A stretch of 51,116 nucleotides of DNA, from NCBI GenBank assembly GCA_017935025.1, contig JAGBIL010000037.1, forward strand, positions 1 through 51,116, given 5' to 3'. The position numbers and the translations under genes are program-made. The DNA is from Opitutales bacterium. GTDB lineage: Bacteria > Verrucomicrobiota > Verrucomicrobiia > Opitutales > UBA953. The notes beneath the pieces are model-generated. The model saw only the letters and a list, made by a program, of their open reading frames with translations. It did no database searches and was not told the origin of the DNA. Positions 1 to 8,710 of the stretch are shown here, piece after piece. How positions within the stretch are numbered: position 1 is the stretch's first letter; each line of letters opens with the position of its first letter.

Positions 1-171
1 CTCCGACGGAGCGTTACCTCCGTAACCCCATGCGAAGCGAGCAACGCGAGCAGAGCTCGGGGAAACCGGACAAAATAAAAAAAACGGCATCGTTGTGCCC
101 TAACGTTCTCGCGCAAAACCACAGCGATTTTATGCGATTTATATAAAAAAACTCTGTGGCTCTCTGCGCAC

Positions 172-220
172 AAAAAAGAGCGTTCCCGCGAGGGAAATCC
201 CCACGGGAACGCTCTTTTTT
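172..220. terminator. Bidirectional hairpin terminator built from an inverted GGGAACG pair
   Basis: An A-run is followed by GAGCGTTCCCG, a loop, CGGGAACGCTC and a T-run, so it can stop transcription from either side. It lies about 50 bases downstream of the minus-strand PEP-CTERM gene. The arms are two opposed copies of the word GGGAACG that is over-represented across the window. The remaining 171 bases to the left edge show no gene I can support. Confidence 0.8.
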
Positions 221-231
221 AATCACGAATA

Positions 232-262
232 ATTCGATATTCGGAATTCGACATTCGCAATT
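232..262. repeat. Heptanucleotide tandem repeat, ATTCGNN family
   Basis: Four exact-phase heptads (ATTCGAT, ATTCGGA, ATTCGAC, ATTCGCA) followed by ATT lie immediately downstream of the PEP-CTERM stop codon. This is the first of many degenerate heptad tracts in gaps of this window. Confidence 0.75.
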
Positions 263-270
263 ACTGCCGC

Positions 271-3200
271 TTAGCGGCAGTTGCGGCGGCGACGCGAGAC
301 CGCGAGCGCAATCGCGCCCAAGCCCGCCAACAAACCGAACGCCGACGGCTCAGGAACCGCAATAGCTCCATTGCTATACACGCAATCCGTGTAAGTTACC
401 CCCGTCGCCGTGTTCTCAATCGTGATCAAATCTCCGTCATTGAGTTGCGATTTGATAAGGTTACGCGTCGTCTCGTCCGCGATCAGTGTTTCCAAATCAA
501 GATCTTCCCCAAGAACTGCGTTTTCGTTGTCTGTGCTGAACTTCAACGTCTCGAACGAAAGACCGGAACCTGCCGTTCCCGCTTCATCGTCTGCAGCGAG
601 CGTCATCACAGCAGAAACTCCCGTGATGTTGATCACCACGTCGCTTTCTGCAATCGTCAGGACCTTGGTCGTAAGTGCGTCGACCGCTATCGTCCCCGAG
701 AGAATCACTTCGTCGGCGTTAATCGAAACCGTCCCGCCAAGCGTAGCCGTTCCCGTGATTTCTAACGTCCCGCCATCCATCGTGAAGGTTCCGTTATTCG
801 TGATATTCGTCGCTTTCAGCGAGGAATTTTTAAGCGACACCTCTGCTCCGCTTCCGACATAAACATCCGAAATAACATTAATCGTTGAAGAATCCGCTTC
901 AAGAGCAACGGTCATGCCCTCTCCCGCATTGTAGAGATTCAGTTTACCGACATGGAGCAACGAATTATTTTTCATCGTTATCTTTCCGGAGCCTTCAGCC
1001 GTTCCCGTAAGTGCATAACCGCTATCAACGTGTCCGACATTAAGCGTGAAATGCGAGTTCTTCTCTACATCTGTTTTGAACGTTGCATCATCAAGAACCA
1101 ATGTCGCGACCCCTCCTTCAACTTTTGATGCAATTCCGTTACTTTCCCACGTTCCGTAAAGTGTTCCGTTGGTCACGGAAACACTTCCGCGATTGCGGTA
1201 TTGACTCGTAGACACATCGGCGTTGACGATGTTTACGATCCCGTTCTCACGAACATTTAACGCGCCCGAAAAACTTGCTGACGTGCGCGTAGCTCCCGCA
1301 GCACCAATATTCACAGTAGCCGAGGGATCTCCGTTTTCGTTTCCGATGATAATTTGGGCGTTTGACGTGAGCGTTCCCGTAATGTCAAGCTGCGTCGCAT
1401 CCTCCGTGTAAGCCCCATATCCAAGATCAATACGACCGACAGATGAATCTCCCTTAATTGCGACAGAACCGTTAACCCGCATGAATCCGCCAACGGTAGA
1501 GTCCGTCAGCGTTGCTCCATCCAAAAGGTCGACCGCGTTCCCGCTGAGCGTTACGATGTTCAGCGTAGAATTTCCGGAAACCGTGAACTTGCCGTTGTTG
1601 GCGACCTTGTCGACGCTAATATTCCCGCTGTCAACCGCCAGCGTTCCCGCATTGGTGATACCTTGCGAAGTGGTAGCATTTTGGGAAATAGACGCTCCGC
1701 CGAAAACAGTAAGCGTTGACCCGCTTCCGATTTGCACGCGATCTTCACGAGTGTATCCGTCCGAAGTTTTAAGAACCATCTGAGCTTTATCGGAAAGCTC
1801 AAGATTCCCATTAGAGAGCAACTTGACGAAGTTATTGTTCACCGTAATTTCGGTGCCTTCTCCCGTTGCAGAAAACTTGCCGCCTTCAACGATGATTTCG
1901 CCGGCATAAAGCGTAGCCCCGTTACAGAAAACAGCCGAACCGTCTTTTTGGATATTCAGCCCGTTGGTAGTATCTTTCACGGTTCCTCCGTCAACGAGAA
2001 GATTAAAGCGAACCGTATCAGTGCATTCTCCGTATTTTCCGCCAACATACAGATACGCGCCGCTGTCAGATGTCAACGTCGCGCCTTTGTTGACCTTAAG
2101 AGTTGCCGTCATCAATCCGTCATCGTTAACGGGATATCCCCAATAAATTGTCGGAACTCCGACCGCAATGCTTCCCGAAACGTTAGCACCTTCAGTCAAC
2201 GTAAGCGTACCGCTTGCGACCTGCACTTTACCGTTGCCGGAAATCGTCGAATCAAAGGTGTTGTTCCCGCCGTTGAAAGCGATTGCACCGGAATTGGCGA
2301 TGGATTCTGCGCTCAGAGTTGAGTCATTGACGAAAATTGTTCCTGCATTGGAAATTTCACGCCCTACAACTTCAGATTCCCCGCTGATTTCGAGAATGCC
2401 GTTGGTGCCAATCGTAATGTTTTCAGAAACCGATTCATGCGTTTCCGCAGTCATCAGGATTTTGGATCCGTCGGAAACAACAACTTTTCCGGAGCCGATG
2501 TTAAGACCAAGATTACACGTATTTCCGGGACTTCCTCCGTCGCCCCAACCGATATTATAGATGACAGACCCGTTAGAAACATTGAGCGTAGCTACGCCGT
2601 TCGCATTATAGTCCGTTCCGGAGGCGGCATCGCTTCCCCAAGAAACATTTCCGATCGCGTGATAGGCCCCGACATTCAAAGTTCCTCCGAGATAAAGCAC
2701 GGAATCATCCAAGGTCGTTTGTCCGCGTCCGGCGACTTGGAAAAATCCGGAAACAAACGTGGAGCTCGTGATATTCACCGTTCCCGCAGAGCCAAAATTC
2801 ATCAGAGAAGCGTTACCGCCAAAAGCCAGCTGCGCAGAAAAATTCTTTGCCCCGACAGCGAGATCCTCGATGTCGGTACTCACGGTCGAACGAAGACCGA
2901 CAACGGAATTTTTAATTGTCACCGTCGTATCGCCCCACATCGTCCACCAAGCTTCGGATGCCGTATAAAGACCGGCTTTAAGATAAGAGTTTTCAACCGA
3001 GATCGAATTTTTAGAATCAAGAAGGCTTCCGCTACCGGCAATGATCTTCCCGACCGTAAGTTTAGCCCCGTTCAAAACAAGGTGGGAATCGCCGGAGCGA
3101 GCGTAAACCTCATTAAGATTCTGATAATTCCCTCCGGTAATTGTATACGAGCTCGATGCCGCTAAATTTACATCTTCTTCGCCTCTGTTATCGTTACCGT

Positions 3201-3390
3201 AAACCCACGCAGCGCCGACAGCATTCGTAACATCGACAATTTTTCCGGCTGTTTCAAAAGCGTCTTTCATGACGTTTTCAGACGAAAGCGTCACGTCCGG
3301 AGTTAATATCGTGCCTTCTGCCCACGCGGTAGAGGTCATCGCGGCGGCCGCGACGAGAGTTGAGAGAACGAATTTATTCATTTTGCTCAT
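271..3390 (-). CDS. Large secreted beta-helix protein with PEP-CTERM sorting tail
   Basis: A 1039-residue protein. The start at 3390 is chosen because it opens with a typical signal peptide (MSKMNKFVLSTLVAAAAMTS then AWA); the longer reading frame adds 42 residues that do not look exported. The body is rich in G, S, T, N and V and consists of repeated short beta-strand phrases (for example 'VNISSSTF', 'SGNGKVQVASGTLTL'), like the passenger domains of autotransporter and filamentous adhesins. The C-terminus has the three parts of a PEP-CTERM signal: VPEPSA, a hydrophobic stretch (FGLLAGLGAIALAV) and a basic end (SRRRRNCR). Members of this class are recognised by exosortase and placed on the cell surface or in extracellular matrix. 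No exosortase gene is present here. The exact ligand or role cannot be told. A heptad tract and a terminator lie directly downstream. Confidence 0.85.
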   Translation of the reverse strand: MSKMNKFVLSTLVAAAAMTSTAWAEGTILTPDVTLSSENVMKDAFETAGKIVDVTNAVGAAWVYGNDNRGEEDVNLAASSSYTITGGNYQNLNEVYARSGDSHLVLNGAKLTVGKIIAGSGSLLDSKNSISVENSYLKAGLYTASEAWWTMWGDTTVTIKNSVVGLRSTVSTDIEDLAVGAKNFSAQLAFGGNASLMNFGSAGTVNITSSTFVSGFFQVAGRGQTTLDDSVLYLGGTLNVGAYHAIGNVSWGSDAASGTDYNANGVATLNVSNGSVIYNIGWGDGGSPGNTCNLGLNIGSGKVVVSDGSKILMTAETHESVSENITIGTNGILEISGESEVVGREISNAGTIFVNDSTLSAESIANSGAIAFNGGNNTFDSTISGNGKVQVASGTLTLTEGANVSGSIAVGVPTIYWGYPVNDDGLMTATLKVNKGATLTSDSGAYLYVGGKYGECTDTVRFNLLVDGGTVKDTTNGLNIQKDGSAVFCNGATLYAGEIIVEGGKFSATGEGTEITVNNNFVKLLSNGNLELSDKAQMVLKTSDGYTREDRVQIGSGSTLTVFGGASISQNATTSQGITNAGTLAVDSGNISVDKVANNGKFTVSGNSTLNIVTLSGNAVDLLDGATLTDSTVGGFMRVNGSVAIKGDSSVGRIDLGYGAYTEDATQLDITGTLTSNAQIIIGNENGDPSATVNIGAAGATRTSASFSGALNVRENGIVNIVNADVSTSQYRNRGSVSVTNGTLYGTWESNGIASKVEGGVATLVLDDATFKTDVEKNSHFTLNVGHVDSGYALTGTAEGSGKITMKNNSLLHVGKLNLYNAGEGMTVALEADSSTINVISDVYVGSGAEVSLKNSSLKATNITNNGTFTMDGGTLEITGTATLGGTVSINADEVILSGTIAVDALTTKVLTIAESDVVINITGVSAVMTLAADDEAGTAGSGLSFETLKFSTDNENAVLGEDLDLETLIADETTRNLIKSQLNDGDLITIENTATGVTYTDCVYSNGAIAVPEPSAFGLLAGLGAIALAVSRRRRNCR

Positions 3391-3619
3391 GGCTATGGTT
3401 TTGATCAGATTGAAAAAGTTGTCGCTTTTGTTTACGGGCGGAAGCCGCACAAAAAACAAAACTTGGTCAAGTCTACCTTTTTTTTTTTCATCAAAATCAA
3501 GCCATATTTGAGACATCTTGCACTATTTGCTACGCTTTAGATAGTCTTTGTGCGTAAGTTCTTTATGAATAAAGGGTTTTCGGCGTGTTTCGCGGATAAA
3601 TAGTCGGAAGAAAAAATGA

Positions 3620-3648
3620 AAAAAGGACAGCCCGGACGGCTGTCCTCC
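3620..3648 (-). terminator. Terminator hairpin of a repeated family (GGACAGCC stem)
   Basis: The stem GGACAGCC / GGCTGTCC has a 5-base loop and an A-rich run on its left, which becomes a U-run on the minus strand. It lies downstream of the dihydrouridine synthase gene. Nearly the same stem recurs at 8574-8603 behind galE, also on the minus strand. Confidence 0.7.
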
Positions 3649-3689
3649 ATGACAAAATCCGTGAAATTTGTGATTCAAAAAACTTCGCG

Positions 3690-3707
3690 CGTTCCCGCGC
3701 GGGAACG
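3690..3707. terminator. Perfect palindrome made of two GGGAACG words
   Basis: CGTTCCCGCGCGGGAACG is a perfect 18-base palindrome starting 4 bases after the dihydrouridine synthase stop codon. On the minus strand a T-run follows within about 10 bases, so it can act as a terminator. It is also a clear example of the over-represented word occurring as an opposed pair at a gene end. Confidence 0.65.
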
Positions 3708-3711
3708 TTTT

Positions 3712-4689
3712 CTAAACGTTGAGCAAGGTGTGCAAATCGCCGAGCGTCGTGCACGAAGCAAGTTCGGAGCGAACGCGTTTCCCGCCGGAAACACCGTAGG
3801 TAAACGGATGAAGTCGCGCAAGCAGCCAACGGATATTTTCCGTTCCCGCGTCGCCGCGCGTTTTCGCCAACGTCTCCGCATAGCGAAACAACGCTGAAAA
3901 AACGACTTCCGGCGACGGCGTTCCCGTGCCGGTTGCCGTCTCTTTTCCGAGCAAAGCGTTTTTGATTTGGGAGAAAAGCCACGGTTTCCCGAGTGCGCCG
4001 CGCCCGACCATCAGCCCGGCAACACCGCTTTCGCGCACGCGCCGCACGGCGGTTTCCGCATCGCGAATGTCGCCGTTGCCGACTACGGGAATTTGCACCG
4101 CGCGAACGACTTCGCCGATTTTTCCCCAATCCGCCTCTCCGGAATAACCCTGAGCTTTCGTGCGCCCATGCACGGCGAGCACACGAATCCCGGCATCTTC
4201 AAGCCGCCGAGCCGCCTCAACGTGCACGAGCGACTGCGAATCCCAGCCGAGCCGCATTTTCGCCGTAACGCACGTCGCGGGAACGGCTTCGACCACCGCG
4301 CGAGCAATCTTTTCCATAAGCGGCAAATCGCGCAAAAGCCCCGAACCCGCATTTTGCTCAACCACTTTGCGCGCCGGGCAACCGAAATTGATGTCGATAA
4401 AATCCGGCGCCAAACGCGTTTCCAGCAACGCCGCCGCACGCGCCATGGAATCCGGATTCGCGCCGAAAATCTGAATTCCCATCGGGCGTTGCCCGGGCGT
4501 AAAATCCACGTCGCGCCAAGTGCGCTCGCGGTCGCGAATCAGCGGCTCGCTCTGGACGAATTCGGAAACGAGCACGTCCGCTCCGTGTTCCTTGCACAAT
4601 GCACGAAATGCGATGTCGGTAAATCCCGACATCGGAGCAAGGTAAAGCGGCGTTCCCGTCCGAAAAATTTCCTCAAAACGCCGCATCAT
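3712..4689 (-). CDS. dus: tRNA-dihydrouridine synthase (Dus family)
   Basis: A 325-residue flavoprotein that reduces specific uridines in the tRNA D-loop with NADPH. All family landmarks are visible: APMSGFTDIAFR near residues 18-29 (FMN-binding loop), NFGCPARKVV at 101-110 with the catalytic Cys104, VTAKMRLG (FMN-contacting Lys), VHGRT, VVGNGDI and GLMVGRGALGKPW, which binds FMN phosphate. Its length matches the DusA/DusB-type enzymes; which tRNA position it modifies cannot be decided from sequence alone. The start is a double ATG just downstream of the 4727-5215 gene, so the two may be co-transcribed. Confidence 0.92.
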   Translation of the reverse strand: MMRRFEEIFRTGTPLYLAPMSGFTDIAFRALCKEHGADVLVSEFVQSEPLIRDRERTWRDVDFTPGQRPMGIQIFGANPDSMARAAALLETRLAPDFIDINFGCPARKVVEQNAGSGLLRDLPLMEKIARAVVEAVPATCVTAKMRLGWDSQSLVHVEAARRLEDAGIRVLAVHGRTKAQGYSGEADWGKIGEVVRAVQIPVVGNGDIRDAETAVRRVRESGVAGLMVGRGALGKPWLFSQIKNALLGKETATGTGTPSPEVVFSALFRYAETLAKTRGDAGTENIRWLLARLHPFTYGVSGGKRVRSELASCTTLGDLHTLLNV

Positions 4690-4726
4690 TTTTCAAAAAA
4701 ACTCGTTCCCGCCGAGCCTTGCCGGA

Positions 4727-5215
4727 CTACGCCAAGCCGAGCTTGCGCAATTCCGCGACAAGTTTCTGCTGAAATTCCGGCATATCCGTTTGCGGCGGAC
4801 GATAGCCCTCCGGAAATTCCGCCAAGCCCGGACGACCGCTTTGGTCGATGAGCCACTTCCCGCGCACGCCATCGGAAAACGTAACGTCCCCGCTCGCGAT
4901 CACGCCGGGAATCTGCACCGCATCCGTGCTGAGCGAAACCCCGCCGGCCCCCGGAGCCGCGTCCTGCGCGGGAACGGTTTCTTCCGGAGCACCCGCAGGC
5001 GGTTCGGGTGCGGCGGTAGCCGTTTTTTCCTCCGTCGGTTTTTCCGCCGAAGCCGCGTCCTGCAACTCCAAATCCAAATCGTCCACGAGGAAACGCACGT
5101 CCATGTAGGTCATCGAAACGCCGAAATCTTCTCCGATTTTCGTTTGAATTTGCGCGAGAGAAAGTCCCTCGCCGACCCACGCGGCAACCTGTTTTTTCTG
5201 TAAATCCGTAAGCAT
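4727..5215 (-). CDS. Hypothetical protein with N-terminal helical, C-terminal beta domain
   Basis: A 162-residue protein of no family I can name. The start at 5215 (MLTDLQKKQVAAWV...) is preferred to a longer frame from 5278, because the extra 21 residues look unstructured. Residues 1-50 are compact and helical, resembling a small helix-turn-helix or effector-recognition fold (QKKQVAAWVGEGLSLAQIQ). A proline/alanine/glutamate-rich linker follows (about 55-95), then a conserved-looking C-terminal block containing GVRGKWLIDQSGRPGL and PPQTDMPEFQQKL. No signal peptide or membrane segment is seen. It lies between yraN-like and dus genes on the same strand with short gaps, suggesting one transcript. 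A cytoplasmic regulatory or scaffold role is only a guess. Confidence 0.7.
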   Translation of the reverse strand: MLTDLQKKQVAAWVGEGLSLAQIQTKIGEDFGVSMTYMDVRFLVDDLDLELQDAASAEKPTEEKTATAAPEPPAGAPEETVPAQDAAPGAGGVSLSTDAVQIPGVIASGDVTFSDGVRGKWLIDQSGRPGLAEFPEGYRPPQTDMPEFQQKLVAELRKLGLA

Positions 5216-5279
5216 AAAAATTTCGTTTCGTTGTTGCCCGGCATTATCCGTCATCGCCAAACAACTATCAACCGCCAAT

Positions 5280-5810
5280 TTAGCGGCGGGAACGCCAATT
5301 CAACGCGCGGTGATGCTCGGCGCGCATTTCGCCGTCGGCTTCGCAAACGTAAACTTCGACGACATCGAGCCGCGTTGCCGCCGGGCGTTCCCGCAAGTCG
5401 CGCAAATACGCGTCCGCCGCGCGCCGAAGCGCCTGTTTTTTCCGCGCATCCACGGCGAACACGGCACCGCGGGCATCGTGTTCCGAGCGCGTTTTGACCT
5501 CGACGAAAACGAGCGTTTCGCCGTCGCGCGCGACGAGGTCGATCTCGTCTTTCCCCGCGCGAAAGTTGCGGCGGAGAATTTTCATGCCGCATTGTTTTTT
5601 CAAAAAATCGGCGGCGAATTTTTCTCCGGCATCACCGCGTTCCCGCTGCCACGTTTTCTTTTTCTTCGACGGATTTTTCCCGAAAAGTTTGCGGGAAACG
5701 CGCTCGAAAAAATCAACGACGGCGAGAAATCCGTGACAAATTCCGGCAACGACGACTTCCGCAAAAAACCGCCCGACGCAACGCAACACAAATCCGAGTA
5801 TTTCGTCCAT
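5280..5810 (-). CDS. YraN/UPF0102 family nuclease-like protein
   Basis: A 176-residue protein. Residues from about 68 on match the UPF0102 (YraN) family, which has a restriction-endonuclease-like fold: RGDAGEKFAADFLKKQCGMK, ILRRNFRAGKDEIDLVARD and LVFVEVKTRS, carrying the characteristic E, D and ExK residues. The family is about 120 residues, so the N-terminal 55 or so are extra. They begin with a hydrophobic stretch (MDEILGFVLRCVGRFFAEVV) and then a lysine-rich linker, which could tether the protein to the membrane. The start at 5810 is 8 bases downstream of the murF stop, so the pair is probably one transcript. The biological role of this family remains poorly defined. Confidence 0.82.
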   Translation of the reverse strand: MDEILGFVLRCVGRFFAEVVVAGICHGFLAVVDFFERVSRKLFGKNPSKKKKTWQRERGDAGEKFAADFLKKQCGMKILRRNFRAGKDEIDLVARDGETLVFVEVKTRSEHDARGAVFAVDARKKQALRRAADAYLRDLRERPAATRLDVVEVYVCEADGEMRAEHHRALNWRSRR

Positions 5811-5818
5811 GTACCCGT

Positions 5819-7264
5819 TTATTTTTCCAAAATTGCGCGTTCGAGCGCGAAAGCGCGCGAGCCTTTGAGCATGACGTTCCCGCGAAATGCCGAGATAAAT
5901 TCGCGGAGCGCGGCGATATCGTCGAATACGCGAACACGTTCCTGCGGGAAACCGTGCGAAATTGCGCCCTGCCCGATTTGCGCGGCGTTCCCGCCGAAAA
6001 GCGCAAGAACATCCGTTTCCGCACAAAGCGGCAGTTTTTCGCCGACGCCGAAATGAAGTGCTTCGGACTGCGCGCCGAGTTCGCCCATGCCACCGAGCAC
6101 GAAAAGCCGCGGCGTTCCCGTGTTTTCCGGAAAGCGTTTTGCAAAACTTTCCGCCGAGTCCAGCATCGACGCCGGCGACGCGTTGTAGCAATCGACAAAA
6201 ATTCTTCCGCCGCCGGCGCGTTCCCGCACTTCCCCGCGATTCGCGGACGGCTTCCACGCATCGAGCGCCGCTTGAATTTTTTCCGGAGAAATGCCTTCCC
6301 GTAACGCCGCACAAATCGCGAGCACCGCGTTTTCCGCTAATCCGCGCGAAACATTGCGCACGACAAAAACCGTTTCTTTCCGTTCCGGGTTTCCGCGTAA
6401 TTTCAAATAAAATACATTGTCTCCCGCGTCTAAAATCTCACAACGAACACAATCCGCGAAATAAGCGATCCGAATCTCGGAGCCTTGTTTCCATGCGTCC
6501 GCAAGCGAGGCTTCCTCCGGCGTGCGAACCGGCACATTCGCGAGTGCCGCCTTGATTTTACGGAAGCTTTCGTATTGCAGTAAATCCGCGTTAAAAATCA
6601 CGCGTCCGTCGTAAATGTCCGTCGCAAGTGAGGCTTTTTCGCGGGCGATATTTTCCATCGTTCCCAAGCCTTCGAGATGCGCGGGCTTAACGTTTGTAAT
6701 CAGCGCAATGTCCGGAAAAATCATTTCGGCGGAAACGGCGAGTTCGCCGGGAACGCTCATTCCCGCTTCAACCACGGCGAAACGGTGAATTTCCGGATCA
6801 ATTTTCAGCAACGTGAGCGGCACGCCGAGCGTGTTGTTCAGATTTTTCTCCGTCGCAAGCGTCGGCGCTTCCTGCGAAAAAATCTGTGCGAGCAAATCCT
6901 TTGTCGAAGTTTTTCCGACGCTTCCCGTAACGCCGATGACGGTTTTCCCGACGCGGAAATTTTCGAGGCGATGCGCCTTTGCCAATTTTTGCAGCGCCGC
7001 GACGGTGTCGGGAACGACGATTTGCGGGAGCGCAACTTCGGGAACGAAACGTGAAACGAGCGCGCCTGCCGCGCCGCGTTCCCGCGCCGTGGCGAGAAAA
7101 TCGTGCCCGTCGCGATTTGCCGTTTTGATGGCGACAAAAATTTCTCCCGGCAAAATTTTCCGCGTGTCGATCGCCGCGCCCGAAATTTTTCCGGGAACGT
7201 TCCCGCCGCGCCATTCCGCGCCGAGCGTTGCCGCGACAAAAGCTCCGTTCAAACCGTTTTTCAT
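5819..7264 (-). CDS. murF: UDP-MurNAc-tripeptide--D-alanyl-D-alanine ligase
   Basis: A 481-residue Mur ligase that adds D-Ala-D-Ala to UDP-MurNAc-tripeptide, the last cytoplasmic step of peptidoglycan monomer synthesis. Visible features: an N-terminal substrate domain (1-105), the ATP-binding loop GVTGSVGKTST at 111-121, NLNNTLGVPLTLL (MurF-specific), the VVEAGMS block, NVKPAHLEGLG, and the C-terminal motif FVDCYNASPASM followed by LGGMGELG. Length is normal for the family. Position 7192-7205 contains a perfect CGGGAACGTTCCCG palindrome inside the coding region. Confidence 0.95.
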   Translation of the reverse strand: MKNGLNGAFVAATLGAEWRGGNVPGKISGAAIDTRKILPGEIFVAIKTANRDGHDFLATARERGAAGALVSRFVPEVALPQIVVPDTVAALQKLAKAHRLENFRVGKTVIGVTGSVGKTSTKDLLAQIFSQEAPTLATEKNLNNTLGVPLTLLKIDPEIHRFAVVEAGMSVPGELAVSAEMIFPDIALITNVKPAHLEGLGTMENIAREKASLATDIYDGRVIFNADLLQYESFRKIKAALANVPVRTPEEASLADAWKQGSEIRIAYFADCVRCEILDAGDNVFYLKLRGNPERKETVFVVRNVSRGLAENAVLAICAALREGISPEKIQAALDAWKPSANRGEVRERAGGGRIFVDCYNASPASMLDSAESFAKRFPENTGTPRLFVLGGMGELGAQSEALHFGVGEKLPLCAETDVLALFGGNAAQIGQGAISHGFPQERVRVFDDIAALREFISAFRGNVMLKGSRAFALERAILEK

Positions 7265-7355
7265 GATGCGGAAAAACTACGTTTCTCCGCCGCTTTTCAC
7301 AAAGGAAAAATCAAACGAAGATTCCGGCACGGGAACAGAAACTCTCGCCAACCTC

Positions 7356-7379
7356 CTCCACTATTCCACTTTCCCACTA
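7356..7379. repeat. Octanucleotide tandem repeat, TCCACT family
   Basis: Three octads (CTCCACTA, TTCCACTT, TCCCACTA) fill the gap between the divergent murF and truA genes. The same family recurs at 28375-28440, 28831-28874 and 31959-32000. Confidence 0.6.
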
Positions 7380-7422
7380 AAAACAGATTGGAAAGCCGTC
7401 GGCTTCGTGGTTTCTTTTTGCC

Positions 7423-8211
7423 ATGCAAAAAACGCCGAGCGAAAAACCTTTTAACGCAATTCCGGAAGGATTCACACGCTACCGGTGCATCGTCGCCTAC
7501 GACGGCACGGATTTTCACGGTTGGCAGAGCCAGGTTTGCGGGCTCACCGTGCAGGATTTTCTCGAAAAACGCCTGACTCAGATCACGCGCGAGGAAATCC
7601 GCATTCACGGGAGCGGACGCACGGATTCCGGCGTCCATGCGCGCGGACAATGCTTCCACTTCGACTCGCGCTGGAATTATCCGCCGGAAACGCTCTTGCG
7701 CGCGCTCCACAGCGGTATGCCCGCGGGCATTACCGTCCTGCGCGCAACCAAAGCGAAAAACGGCTTCCACGCACGCTTTTCCGTCAAAGGCAAACGCTAC
7801 TGCTACCACATCCGCGAGGGCTACCCGACACCGTTTGACGCGCGCTACTGCTGGGGCGTGGGCGAACGCAAGCTCGACGTTCCCGCCATGGCGCGCGCGG
7901 GAACACTCCTGCTCGGCGTGCACGATTTTTCCGCGTTCGGAGCCAACCACGCGGCGGCAGAGCGCGAAAACCCGATTAAAGACTTGCGTCGGCTCGATGT
8001 CGTGCGGCGCGGTAAAGAGATTTTAATTACAACGGAAGCGAGCGGTTATCTTTACAAAATGGTGCGCCGGCTCGTGGGCGGGCTCTACGCCGTGGGAATC
8101 GGAAAAATGTCGCCGGAAGATTTGCTCGCGTACCGCGAGGCGAAAATCTGCGACGCGCGCGTCTCCACCGCTCCCGCGCGCGGTCTTTTCATGGAAAAAG
8201 TCTTTTACTGA
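7423..8211 (+). CDS. truA: tRNA pseudouridine(38-40) synthase TruA
   Basis: A 262-residue pseudouridine synthase acting on positions 38-40 of the tRNA anticodon arm. The catalytic Asp68 lies in GSGRTDSGVHARGQ. Other family blocks are YRCIVAYDGTDFHGWQ near the N-terminus, KRYCYHI, and SGYLYKMVRRLVGGLYAVG near the C-terminus. Length is typical. No Shine-Dalgarno sequence precedes the ATG, which is common to the chromosomal genes here. A perfect GGGAACG-pair hairpin follows 65 bases downstream of the stop. Confidence 0.95.
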   Translation: MQKTPSEKPFNAIPEGFTRYRCIVAYDGTDFHGWQSQVCGLTVQDFLEKRLTQITREEIRIHGSGRTDSGVHARGQCFHFDSRWNYPPETLLRALHSGMPAGITVLRATKAKNGFHARFSVKGKRYCYHIREGYPTPFDARYCWGVGERKLDVPAMARAGTLLLGVHDFSAFGANHAAAERENPIKDLRRLDVVRRGKEILITTEASGYLYKMVRRLVGGLYAVGIGKMSPEDLLAYREAKICDARVSTAPARGLFMEKVFY

Positions 8212-8276
8212 AAATATTGAACTTTGCGCTCCCCGAAAGGCAAACGGAGCAATCGGCAAAGAATTAAGAAAAAAAA

Positions 8277-8306
8277 GCGTTCCCGCGAAATCAATCGCGG
8301 GAACGC
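8277..8306. terminator. Hairpin of paired GGGAACG words after truA
   Basis: GCGTTCCCGCGA and TCGCGGGAACGC form a perfect 12-base-pair stem around a 6-base loop. An A-run precedes it, giving a U-run for minus-strand transcripts; on the plus strand there is no clear T-run. It separates truA from the convergent galE transcript. Confidence 0.7.
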
Positions 8307-8394
8307 GGACACCGAGTCTCCGCGCATCACTCGGCTTTGTTTCGCCTTTTCAAGGCTCGTTGTTTTTTCGTTCCCCACCCTACGCTTACGCGCA

Positions 8395-8565
8395 GGGTTT
8401 TAGGACATAACGCCTCTTCGAGGCTTTGAGTTTGTGTAACTGCCTTCAATACGCGGAGGTCTACGGGGACGCTTGGGTCTACGGCTTCGAGGCTTTGAGT
8501 TTGTGTAACTGTCTTCAATGGGCAGGAGTTTTAGAACATAACGCCTCTCCGAGGCTTCGCGTTTC
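8395..8565. repeat. Direct repeats spaced 69 bases apart in the truA-galE gap
   Basis: A 35-base segment at 8416-8450 is repeated at 8485-8519 with a single mismatch. A related phrase starting GTTTTAGGACATAACGCCTC near 8395 returns as GTTTTAGAACATAACGCCTC near 8527. The 500-base gap between truA and galE holds only these repeats and hairpins; I see no gene in it. The unit is not CRISPR-like, because copies are few and the intervening parts are related. Confidence 0.7.
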
Positions 8566-8573
8566 CTAAAAAA

Positions 8574-8603
8574 CAAAAAAAGGACAGCCGAGACGGCTGT
8601 CCT
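8574..8603 (-). terminator. Terminator hairpin (GGACAGCCG stem) downstream of galE
   Basis: GGACAGCCG and CGGCTGTCC form a 9-base-pair stem with a 3-base loop. The A-run to the left gives a U-run on the minus strand, so it should end the galE transcript. It is nearly identical to the hairpin at 3620-3648. Confidence 0.75.
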
Positions 8604-8710
8604 CCTTCGGAAGAAACTTCCTTTCACTTTGTTCTTTTGCGGTTAAGGGTTCCTCAAAAACGAATTTCTCGAGGTTGCCTGAAGCATTAAGCCTTAACCT
8701 TTAAACGCTC

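Noticed and set aside
3421..3520. A sigma-70 promoter (TTGATT ... TAGACT) before the PEP-CTERM gene
   Set aside because: The spacer is about 19 bases and the -10 match is weak, so I cannot support it.
5811..6314. N-terminal extension of the YraN-like frame upstream of 5810
   Set aside because: The extension overlaps most of the murF C-terminal domain in another frame and is arginine-rich without structure. The start at 5810, right after the murF stop, is far more likely.
7297..7950. A 217-codon minus-strand frame over truA
   Set aside because: It is antisense to conserved TruA motifs, with no domain of its own.
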